Assembly: GCF_001425325.1 (NCBI RefSeq)
Contig: NZ_LMEH01000002.1
Location: 463,109-527,108, forward strand
From: Leifsonia sp. Root1293
Lineage (GTDB): Bacteria; Actinomycetota; Actinomycetes; Actinomycetales; Microbacteriaceae
Direction of reading: 5' to 3'
Length of the DNA stretch: 64,000 nucleotides
The position numbers were made by a program, and so were the translations under genes. This document shows, in pieces, positions 27,621 through 34,468 of the stretch (positions within the stretch are counted from its first letter, which is position 1; the number at the start of each line of letters is the position of its first letter). Under the pieces are notes generated by a model. The model was not told the origin of the DNA, ran no database searches, and was given only the letters and a program-made list of their open reading frames with translations.

Positions 27621-28262
27621 TCAGTCGCTCGCGGCGTCGGCGCCGGTGTCGACGCCGGTGTCGGCGTCGGTCTCGCGGCGGCGGCGCATCGACACCAGAA
27701 CCCCGGACACGACCATGAAGGCGGCGTAGCCGAACAGCGCGATGGCGAGCCCGGGCACGATCCACGAGCGGGTGTCGCCGTTGACGACGCTGCTCACGTA
27801 GCCGACGAACGGCACGCTGTACCAGAGCCTGCCCTTGATCTGCTCGGCGACGACGGGCGGATCCTCGACGGCGTTGTTGTCGCCCTTCAGGGTGAAGGAG
27901 GTGCTGCCGTCGCTCGCCGAGGTCATGCCGATGACCCTGTGGGTGATCACGTCGGGCTCTCCCGAGCGGATCTGGTACGTCACGACGTCGCCGACCCGGA
28001 TCTCGGAGGGCTCCACCGGACCGACGACCACGAGCGTGCCCGGCGGAAGCGAGGGCTCCATCGACTGCGTGAGCACGGTGAGCGGAGTCGCCCCGCCCAC
28101 CTTGGGAACGATGATGAGCAGGGCCGCGAGCGCGACGACCAGGCCGAGCAGCCCGATGCTCAGACCCAGGCCGAGATAGTGCAGCAGACCGCGCTCGCGG
28201 CGCGCGTCGGGCGCGTCGTCGGCGGTGGTCGTCTGCCGGGATGTCGGTTCTGTGATGGTCAC
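27621..28262 (-). CDS. SipW-type signal peptidase I
   Basis: A 213-residue membrane signal peptidase of the ER/SipW type. The catalytic Ser is in VLTQSMEPSLPPGTLVVV (about residue 66). The second catalytic residue is a His in VITHRVIGM (about 106), where P-type bacterial enzymes have Lys. FTLKGDNNAVED is the conserved box downstream. Membrane segments flank the catalytic domain (about 28-54 and 165-190). It is the last gene of a minus-strand operon and overlaps the preceding gene by 4 nt. It should cut the two TasA-like proteins encoded upstream (inference). The C-terminus is Asp/Thr/Gly rich. Confidence 0.9.
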   Translation of the reverse strand: MTITEPTSRQTTTADDAPDARRERGLLHYLGLGLSIGLLGLVVALAALLIIVPKVGGATPLTVLTQSMEPSLPPGTLVVVGPVEPSEIRVGDVVTYQIRSGEPDVITHRVIGMTSASDGSTSFTLKGDNNAVEDPPVVAEQIKGRLWYSVPFVGYVSSVVNGDTRSWIVPGLAIALFGYAAFMVVSGVLVSMRRRRETDADTGVDTGADAASD

Positions 28263-29116
28263 GGGTTCCTCCGGCGGCGCGAGCGGTACGGCAGGAGGAG
28301 GGCCAGCCCGCCTCCTGCGATGAGGGCGACGGATGCCGAGAGCCAGGTCAGGGCGTCGGTTCCGGTCGAGGAGAGGGAGTCGCCGGACGGACCGAACGGA
28401 CCGCCTGCGGCACCGGCCGGCGCAGGAAGCGGTGTCGGCTCGACGGAGGCGGTCGGGTCCGGTGTCGCGGACGGAGATGGATCAGACGATGGCGGTGTCG
28501 TGGGCTCGGGATCCGGGTCGACGAGCACCGGCAGATGGGCGCCGTCCCCGTCGCACTCGGCGTCGTCGAGCCACGGCGACGTTGCATCGCGCAGGCCGAC
28601 GGTCAGCGTCGCTGCGGCTGTCGAACTCTGCGCGATCGCCCCGCCGACGTCGGCCATGGCGAGCCTGAAGGTGATGGGCATGCTCGCTCCCGGCTGGAGG
28701 TACTGCTCGCCCAGCAGCATGAAGCAGCTCTCCGTGGTCGAGAAGGTCATCGGTTCAGCGGTCGACTGGGTCCCCGTCGTCGCACGCAGTGACAGGGCAC
28801 GGCCGTAGTCGCCGTCATCGACGCTCACGTCGGTCGCGTTCACGCGGATCACCAGCGGCGACGAGCCGTCATTGCGCACCCACAGCCGCGCGGTCTCGCG
28901 TTGGCCGGGAACGATCGGGCCGAGACCGGCGAAGAGTGCGCCCTGGGCGCGGGCTGCGAAATGGACGCCGTCGCGGCTGAAGGAGACAGCATCCATCACA
29001 GACGCGGATGCTGGCGGAGCCGGCGCAGCACCGACGATCGCGGCGCCGCCCAGCAGGCCGATCACCGCGACACCGAGCAGGCGTCGGGACGAGCGCCGGA
29101 TGCCGCCTCGGATCAT
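28259..29116 (-). CDS. secreted surface protein with sortase-like C-terminal tail
   Basis: A 285-residue exported protein in the SipW operon. It has a signal peptide (about residues 12-38) and a beta-rich domain (about 45-180) with RLWVRNDGSSPLVIRVNATD. A Pro/Ser/Thr-rich spacer of about 55 residues follows. The tail is LSSTGTDA, a hydrophobic segment and RSRRRRNP, which resembles an LPxTG-type cell-wall sorting signal in the LAxTG-like form of actinobacteria (inference). No family recognised for the domain. It overlaps its neighbours by 4 nt on both sides, so the operon is tightly coupled. Confidence 0.75.
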   Translation of the reverse strand: MIRGGIRRSSRRLLGVAVIGLLGGAAIVGAAPAPPASASVMDAVSFSRDGVHFAARAQGALFAGLGPIVPGQRETARLWVRNDGSSPLVIRVNATDVSVDDGDYGRALSLRATTGTQSTAEPMTFSTTESCFMLLGEQYLQPGASMPITFRLAMADVGGAIAQSSTAAATLTVGLRDATSPWLDDAECDGDGAHLPVLVDPDPEPTTPPSSDPSPSATPDPTASVEPTPLPAPAGAAGGPFGPSGDSLSSTGTDALTWLSASVALIAGGGLALLLPYRSRRRRNP

Positions 29117-29718
29117 GGGATCCTCTGGGTTGCCGTGTAGGTCACAGTGAAGGTCGAGGTGCCGTTCTGGAGTTCGTTGCCGGCTGCCGCGTCGAGCTTG
29201 AGCTCCATGCAGTAGCGGGTCTTCGCCTCGGTGGTCGTGGCGGGGAGCACGACTGCTGCCGTCGGACCGAACGCGTTGAGCTTGCCGCTCACGCCGCCGG
29301 TCATTCCCGCGGTGCAGGTCGTCGTCGACGGTGTGATGGTGAGCGTGACCGCGCTCGCCATGCCGGTCGGGGTCGAGGTGTTCACGGCGACCGCAGCGAC
29401 CAGATTGGCGCTGGAGCCACCGGTGTAGCCGACTTCGTACGAGCCGAGCACCGACGTGCCGGGCAGGAGCTTCGTCGCCAGGCCGCCGAGACTCTGGTTG
29501 CTGATCGTCAGGCTGAGGGATCCGGCCGTGACGGTCGCAGGCGATACCGCCGCCTGGCTGTTCCAGAGAGCGAAGGTGCCGCCGGAGGTGGCGACGGTCA
29601 CGGCGCAGACGGCCAGGATCGCACCGATGAGAATCGACATGCGGCCGTGAAGGGAGGAGGAGCCGCGCTCACGGCGCACCGGAACGGCTGCCGGTGACAG
29701 CTGTCTCTGATTGCGCAT
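29113..29718 (-). CDS. TasA/CalY-like protein with SipW-dependent signal
   Basis: A 201-residue exported protein. The hydrophobic signal (about residues 28-52) is followed by GGTFALWNSQAAV, the region typical of SipW-processed proteins such as TasA and camelysin. The mature part is Thr/Ser/Ala rich and beta-like, with two Cys far apart (about 136 and 170) that may pair. It shares the exact string GTFALWN with the protein at 29781. AGGAGGAG upstream is a very strong ribosome binding site, suggesting high output. Fibre or surface-layer formation is the likely role (inference). Confidence 0.8.
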   Translation of the reverse strand: MRNQRQLSPAAVPVRRERGSSSLHGRMSILIGAILAVCAVTVATSGGTFALWNSQAAVSPATVTAGSLSLTISNQSLGGLATKLLPGTSVLGSYEVGYTGGSSANLVAAVAVNTSTPTGMASAVTLTITPSTTTCTAGMTGGVSGKLNAFGPTAAVVLPATTTEAKTRYCMELKLDAAAGNELQNGTSTFTVTYTATQRIP

Positions 29719-29733
29719 GAACTCCTCCTCCCT

Positions 29734-29759
29734 TCAGGTGCGTGATGTCAGGTGCGTGA
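29734..29759. repeat. 14-nt tandem duplication between the two TasA-like genes
   Basis: TCAGGTGCGTGA occurs twice with a period of 14 nt in the 62-nt gap between the two genes. Confidence 0.6.
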
Positions 29760-29780
29760 CTTCGGGTGAATCACCGATCG

Positions 29781-30332
29781 TTACGGTGCGACCTGCAGCG
29801 CCGTGAAGGTGATCGCGCTCAGGTCGGCTGCGCCGAGCTTCGCGGTGTTGTCGACGCCTGTGCCTGCGGGCAGTGTGATGGTGAGCACCACATCGAGGGT
29901 GGTCGTGCCCTCGGCGAACGCGGTCGTTCCGGTGACAGTCGTGCCGGCCTTCTTGACGACGAGGGTCGGCACGAGGGCAGCGGCGAGGGCGGTGTTGGCC
30001 GGTGTGACCGGGGTCTTGGCGGTGATCGACGTCGAGTTGAACGAGACGTTGCCGGCCAGGTGGGTGCCCGTCGCCGTGACGGTCACGGTGCCCGTGTAGG
30101 TGACCTTGGTGCCGGGAGCGAAGACGACGGCCTGCGGGTTGGCGATGCTCGTCGCCGTGGCGGTCGTCGTGTCGGTCCAGGCTCCCGAGGTCGCCGTGGT
30201 GAGCGTTCCGGCGGTGATCGTTCCCGCGTTGACGCCAGTGCTGTCGTTCCACAGCGCGAACGTGCCGGCGCCTCCGAGGAGAAGAGCGATGCCGGCTGCG
30301 CCTGCAATCGATCCCTTGATGATCTTGTTCAT
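29781..30332 (-). CDS. alternate-signal exported protein, TasA-like
   Basis: A 183-residue protein, first gene of the SipW operon. The start MNKIIKGSIAGAAGIALLLG and the following GTFALWND match the alternate signal-mediated exported protein type that accompanies SipW peptidases in actinobacteria. The mature part is Thr/Ala rich, with no Cys, and consists of predicted beta-strands. It has few charged residues, which suits self-assembly into fibres. GGAAGGA precedes ATG 30332. The leader region upstream holds three inverted repeats. TasA-like fibre subunit is the best guess; adhesin is the alternative. Confidence 0.82.
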   Translation of the reverse strand: MNKIIKGSIAGAAGIALLLGGAGTFALWNDSTGVNAGTITAGTLTTATSGAWTDTTTATATSIANPQAVVFAPGTKVTYTGTVTVTATGTHLAGNVSFNSTSITAKTPVTPANTALAAALVPTLVVKKAGTTVTGTTAFAEGTTTLDVVLTITLPAGTGVDNTAKLGAADLSAITFTALQVAP

Positions 30333-31267
30333 GGTGCGGTTCCTTCCGAATGAGCGTGCCGGCGCGTCAGCGCACCACGAATGGCGCGGCCGAGTCGGCC
30401 CGAAGTCACGCCTCACGCGAGGCGGAACACTGATGTAGGGCTGAGTGCTGGGACACGCCACATGGCGTGTACCTCGATTCGACTGTATACGTCGGCATAA
30501 CGGCCGACCTACGGATGTACCCCGTAATCGCTGCACCCAATACAGGTGTCACGCGACAAGGGGGCGACGGGGTACGGATCGGCTGCATTTCCGTCCTCGA
30601 TGCGCAGGTCTGGCCGCATTGCGCACGGAACCGGCGCGTAACCGGCGTGAAACAGCGATGGCACTGGGTCCGATGCACGACATCGATGGTCGGTCGGAGT
30701 TCGACCAGGTTCGAGCATGGCCTATTCCGACCCCATTCAGCTCGCTCGGTCCCCCTTTGTGCCGTCTCGTGTACCCCGACGAATTCCGCCGATTTCATCG
30801 GGGATTTCAGTCTCGACCTCAGATTCGGCATTCCGGAGTGGCCCCCACTCGGGGTACTTTGTCGTATGAGCCAGAGAGCACTAGGCTCACCTCAAGGTGT
30901 CTGCCAAGCGGATGCCCCAATCCGATTACGCGTCACTACCGAGCGCCGCCCTGAGCGCACTCCTGTGACGGCACACACGTCAGCCGACCCGAAAGGCACG
31001 TGGACATGGAGCCCGAACTCCGTATGCCCACGCTGGAGCACCCCGCTCCGGCTGTGCTCGGTCACGCCCCGACCGCGCTTAGCGCGGTATCAGGGAGCCT
31101 GTGTGGCGCGCCATCGGAGCGCTCTCGACGGGCCATGTTCGGGTAGCCCGGCCGAGATGGCAATCCTGCGAGGGACTGCCGCGATGGGGCGGGGAGTAGG
31201 GTCTCCGTCCCATCGTTCCTTTAACCCTCACCGCCCGCTTCGCTCGGCTCTCTGCTGACGGGAGCGT
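30333..31267. other. gene-poor region upstream of the SipW operon
   Basis: About 930 bp without a convincing gene on either strand: the open frames have odd composition with many Cys, His and Arg and no ribosome binding sites. The end nearest the operon has three inverted repeats. The far end (about 31228-31262) holds a fragment related to the type B repeat. Base composition is slightly lower in G+C than in the genes. It may hold a long regulatory region, an untranslated RNA or a decayed gene. Confidence 0.6.
30409..30508 (-). promoter_or_regulatory. three inverted repeats upstream of the SipW operon
   Basis: CGCCTC/GAGGCG (30409-30424), ACACGCCA/TGGCGTGT (30453-30470) and GTCGGC/GCCGAC (30491-30508) are each perfect and spaced about 40 nt apart. 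They lie 77-176 nt before the operon start, where operators or leader hairpins would be. Confidence 0.5.
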
Positions 31268-31705
31268 TCAGCTCTCCGCGTTGCGCAGCTTGTCGCAGAG
31301 CCGCGTCAATTCGGTCAGTTCCGCGGTGCTGAGCTTCGTGCCGACGCGCTGACGGATCGACTCGGCATGCTCGACCGCGACCCGGCGGTAGGAGTCGTAG
31401 CCGGCATCGGTCAGCGTGACGATGGCACCCCTGCCGTCGGACGGGTCGGTGATCTTGTCGAGGAAGCCCCGCGACACGAGCCTGTCGACGAGGCGGCTCA
31501 CGCTGGGCTGCGTGAGCAGCACGTGCTTGTTGAGGTCGCGCAGTCGCAGGCTTCGATCGGGTTGACGCGAGATGTTGAACATCACGTCGTACTCGTTGAA
31601 CGAGATGTCGTGGGCCGGGAACTCGTGGGTGAGGGTGCGCATCACAGCGACCTGGGCGCGGAACAGCGACTCCCACGCTACGACGGCCGTTGCTTTGTTC
31701 GACAT
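31268..31705 (-). CDS. MarR-family regulator
   Basis: A 145-residue winged-helix repressor. The recognition region is LRLRDLNKHVLLTQPSVSRL followed by VDRLVSRGFLDKITDPSDGR, the beta-wing with the conserved Asp-x-Arg-Gly. It probably acts as a dimer on a short palindrome. The start is ATG 31705, which has GGGGAG 7 nt upstream; the GTG at 31711 touches that site. The perfect palindrome at 32018-32036 upstream may be its own operator. Downstream on the same strand there is only the gene-poor region. The effector is unknown. Confidence 0.9.
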   Translation of the reverse strand: MSNKATAVVAWESLFRAQVAVMRTLTHEFPAHDISFNEYDVMFNISRQPDRSLRLRDLNKHVLLTQPSVSRLVDRLVSRGFLDKITDPSDGRGAIVTLTDAGYDSYRRVAVEHAESIRQRVGTKLSTAELTELTRLCDKLRNAES

Positions 31706-31871
31706 GCCCACTCTCCCCTTCGAGGTACCAGAATAGGGGGCTGCGGCGTCAGGCGTGCGTCGGCCATGTCATCTGCACCGGATGCAGCCTCTGGGCGGGA
31801 GTTCTTCTCGGGCCGCGTGGGGAGTGCCGAGCGCTCTCGGAAGTCATTCCCGGGTGTCGCCGGACGTGATT

Positions 31872-31905
31872 GAGGGCCGGTCGTTGAGGCTAACGACCGG
31901 CCCTC
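31872..31905. terminator. 14-bp perfect hairpin between the MFS and MarR genes
   Basis: GAGGGCCGGTCGTT and its exact complement enclose a 6-nt loop. It lies downstream of the exporter gene and upstream of marR. It could be the exporter terminator or an attenuator in the marR leader. U-runs are weak on both sides. Confidence 0.6.
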
Positions 31906-32060
31906 TCCCTTGCACCAAGAGTGTCCTGCAATCACATTCCACGTCAGTCGCCACAGCAAACAACTGACGCTGAATCGAATATATAACGAAGAGGTAACGG
32001 CCGCTAGTACCACGCACGTGAATTCTCAGAATTCACATGAGTCCCACGTGACCCGCCGCC
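31906..32060. other. AT-rich stretch with a perfect 19-bp palindrome
   Basis: GTGAATTCTCAGAATTCAC at 32018-32036 is a perfect inverted repeat (9+1+9), well suited as an operator. AATATATAAC at about 31977-31986 is the most AT-rich spot nearby and could be a -10 in either direction. No gene was found in this gap. Confidence 0.5.
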
Positions 32061-33692
32061 TCAGAGTGCCGGAGCAGCTGCGGAGTCCGGCTCGGGCGAG
32101 GGGGACGCTTCGTCTTCGCGAGGGCGCCCGGAGCCGAGCGAGATCGTTGTCAGGAGGCCCAGGGTGAGGAAGCCGGCCGCCGTGAATGCCGAGTAGCGGG
32201 TCGCATCACTGAAGGCGTCGCGCGCCGCGGCTGCCGCCTCCGGTGACTTCTCCTCGAGGGCAGGGATCGCCGAGCCCGAGCTGTCGACCACGAGGTCGAC
32301 GACCTGATCGCGGGCGGCGGCATCCGGGATCGTCGATTCGAGCGAGGAGTCGAGACTGTTTCCGAGCGACGTGAACAGCACGGTGCCGAGCACCGCGATG
32401 CCGAGCGCCGATCCGAACTGGCGGGCGGTGCTCTGGGTACCGGATGCCTGCCCGCTCTGTTCGACGGGCACGTCGGCGAGTACGACGCCGGTCAGCTGCG
32501 CAGTGGCGAGGCCGACGCCGAATCCGTAGACGAAGAGCCCGATCACGATCTGCCACCAGGGGGTGTCGCTCGAGATCACGATTGCCACCAGCACCAGGCC
32601 GATGATCTCGAACAGGATTCCGGCGCGCACGATCCACACAGGGGCGAAGCGGTGACCGAAGGCGCCGGCGGCGCCACTGGCCCCGAAGGAGCCGATCGCC
32701 AGGGCGAGGAGCACGTACCCGGCCTGCAGGGCGTCGTAGCCGAGGACGTTCTGCATCCAGAGCGGCAGCGACAGGATGATGCCGAACTCACCGAGCGAGA
32801 CGATGAGCGCTGCGACGTTGCCGTTGCGGAACGACGCCAGCCGGAACAGGGAGAACGCGATCATCGTGCTCTGGCCGCGCCTCTGCCGGCGCAGGCCCCA
32901 CCAGATGAACGCGGCACCGGCGACGAGGGTGATGGCGAAGGCGATGGGAATGGGCGAGATGACGAACGGCCAGGTCCAGTCGCCGATGGTCAGGTCGTCT
33001 GCGGCGAGCCACCAGCCGTAGCTGCGACCCTCGATCAGACCGAAGACGAGGCTGGCCGAGGTGATCACCGAGAGCACGGCGCCGACGACGTCGACGCGGG
33101 ACGGATGGGCCGCCTTCGACTCGACCACGGCGAAGAGCGCGCCGGCGACGATGAGGATGCCGAGGGGCACGTTGATGCCGAAGGCCCAGCGCCAGGAATA
33201 CTCGGTGGTGAGCCATCCGCCGAGCAACGGTCCGACGGCCGCCATGCCGCCGATCGTGGATCCCCAGACCGCGAACGCGATCCCGCGTTCCCGGCCGCGG
33301 AAGGTGGCGTTGATGAGCGAGAGGGTCGTCGGCAGAATCATGGCGCCGCCGATGCCCTGGATGACGCGCGCGAAGATCAGGAACTCGCCCGTCGGGGCGA
33401 GGGCCGCCAGGATGCTCGCGAGAGCGAAGATCGAGATGCCGATGATCAGCATCCGTCGTCGTCCCCACTGGTCGGCGAGGGTGCCAAAGACCAGCAGCAG
33501 CGCGGCGAACACGAGGGTGTAGCTCTCCTGCACCCACTGCACCTGCGTGGAGCTGATGTCGAGATCGTCGATGATCGAGGGGATCGCCACGTTGACGATC
33601 GTGGAGTCGACGATGATCAGGGCGACGGCGAGGCTGATGACGACGAGCCCGAGCCAGCGGCGACGATCGACCGGGGGATTCAGCGCGCTCAT
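32061..33692 (-). CDS. MFS drug exporter, EmrB/QacA (DHA2) type
   Basis: A 543-residue inner-membrane proton-coupled exporter with about 14 hydrophobic segments. Motif D1-like VDSTIVNVAIPSI is in helix 1. Motif A GTLADQWGRRRMLIIG follows helix 2. Motif C region GPLLGGWLTTEYSWRWAFGI is in helix 5. The long last loop and Glu/Pro-rich C-terminal tail face outward and inward respectively. The start overlaps the stop of a 50-codon upstream gene as ATGA, and both are divergent from a MarR gene. Regulation by that MarR is likely. Substrates are probably cationic or amphipathic drugs. Confidence 0.93.
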   Translation of the reverse strand: MSALNPPVDRRRWLGLVVISLAVALIIVDSTIVNVAIPSIIDDLDISSTQVQWVQESYTLVFAALLLVFGTLADQWGRRRMLIIGISIFALASILAALAPTGEFLIFARVIQGIGGAMILPTTLSLINATFRGRERGIAFAVWGSTIGGMAAVGPLLGGWLTTEYSWRWAFGINVPLGILIVAGALFAVVESKAAHPSRVDVVGAVLSVITSASLVFGLIEGRSYGWWLAADDLTIGDWTWPFVISPIPIAFAITLVAGAAFIWWGLRRQRRGQSTMIAFSLFRLASFRNGNVAALIVSLGEFGIILSLPLWMQNVLGYDALQAGYVLLALAIGSFGASGAAGAFGHRFAPVWIVRAGILFEIIGLVLVAIVISSDTPWWQIVIGLFVYGFGVGLATAQLTGVVLADVPVEQSGQASGTQSTARQFGSALGIAVLGTVLFTSLGNSLDSSLESTIPDAAARDQVVDLVVDSSGSAIPALEEKSPEAAAAARDAFSDATRYSAFTAAGFLTLGLLTTISLGSGRPREDEASPSPEPDSAAAPAL

Positions 33693-33841
33693 GCTCGCGG
33701 CTCCTCGGGGTCGGTCACGTCGTCGAGGAATGCGTCGATGACCGCCCGCTCCTCCGGGGAGAACCCGGTCAGAGCCTCGCGAACGACCCTTTCGGCCCGG
33801 ACGGCCTGTTCCTGCAGCGTCTCGCCGTGGTGCGGTTCCAC
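33689..33841 (-). CDS. 50-aa protein translationally coupled to the exporter
   Basis: A short gene starting GTG 33841 with AGAGGAG 8 nt upstream. Its product includes HHGETLQEQAVRAERVVREA and EERAVIDAFLDDVTD, two predicted amphipathic helices. Its TGA overlaps the exporter ATG. The helix GFSPEERAVIDAFLDD recalls the C-terminal dimerisation helix of MarR proteins, so it could interact with the divergent MarR or be a decayed remnant (inference). It may also serve to couple exporter translation. Confidence 0.7.
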   Translation of the reverse strand: MEPHHGETLQEQAVRAERVVREALTGFSPEERAVIDAFLDDVTDPEEPRA

Positions 33842-33873
33842 CTGTCGACTCCTCTCACGTTGTCTCTATCGAC

Positions 33874-33899
33874 ATAACTCTCTGTCACCGAGAGTTTAT
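33874..33899. promoter_or_regulatory. MarR operator candidate in the divergent promoter region
   Basis: AACTCTC and GAGAGTT are inverted around a 7-nt centre (33876-33896), with flanking ATA/TAT extending the symmetry. The site lies between the start codons 33841 (minus) and 33930 (plus), so one site could control both genes. Confidence 0.6.
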
Positions 33900-33929
33900 T
33901 CCGGGTCGCGCTTCGGCCACAATGAGACT

Positions 33930-34436
33930 GTGGATGAAACAGGCGTGGAGGATGCAGCGGCAGTCGAGGTGGACAGCCTCAGACGGATCACCCGCGCCCA
34001 TCAGCGACTCCATTCCGCGACCGAACAGGTCTCCAGCGCCTTCGCTGCCCTGCAGGGACTGCACCAGATCGACCTGGAGGCGCTCCTCGCCGTGATGAAC
34101 GCGGAGCGGGCGGGATCGCCACTCACGCCGGGCCAGCTCGGCGCCGCCGTGCGGCTGAGTTCCGCAGCGACCACCGGTCTGGTCGACCGGCTGGAACGGG
34201 CCGGCCACCTCGAACGGCGCCGGGACGACCAGGACCGCCGCCGTGTTCACCTGTACTACGCGGATGCGAGCATGAAGGTGGCGCAGCAGTTCTTCGGCCC
34301 GCTCGGGAAGATCTCGTCCGAACTGCTCGCGCGCTACACGCCTGAGCAGCGCGAGCTCATCATGGGATACCTCGAGGCTGCCGCCGACGGGATGGCCGCC
34401 CACGCGCGCGCTCTGGAAGAGCCCGGCGACAACTGA
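33930..34436 (+). CDS. MarR-family regulator, divergent from the exporter
   Basis: A 168-residue winged-helix regulator. The helix-turn-helix is LTPGQLGAAVRLSSAATTGL followed by VDRLERAGHLERRRDDQDRR, with the wing Asp-x-Arg motif intact. HQIDLEALLAVM precedes it. The C-terminal helices end in AHARALEEPGDN. It shares an 88-nt intergenic region with the exporter unit, the classical arrangement of a drug-responsive repressor. GTG 33930 is the first start after the operator. It lies 32 nt before the antiporter gene. Confidence 0.9.
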   Translation: MDETGVEDAAAVEVDSLRRITRAHQRLHSATEQVSSAFAALQGLHQIDLEALLAVMNAERAGSPLTPGQLGAAVRLSSAATTGLVDRLERAGHLERRRDDQDRRRVHLYYADASMKVAQQFFGPLGKISSELLARYTPEQRELIMGYLEAAADGMAAHARALEEPGDN

Positions 34437-34468
34437 TTCTTCGCACCCAGGGTGCTCGAGGGGGACGC

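Noticed and set aside
30882-30895. TAGGCTCACCTCAA as an iron-regulator (DtxR/IdeR) half-site
   Set aside because: The right half fits but the left half does not, and no iron gene is nearby.
31006-31146. 46-codon open frame beginning MEPELRMPTLEH
   Set aside because: It has a weak AAAGG site 11 nt upstream and plausible codons, but no recognisable features. It could be real, but support is too thin to list.
30406-31258. Several open frames of 140-260 codons in the gene-poor region
   Set aside because: They are rich in Cys, His and Arg, have no ribosome binding site, and overlap each other on both strands. None shows a domain.
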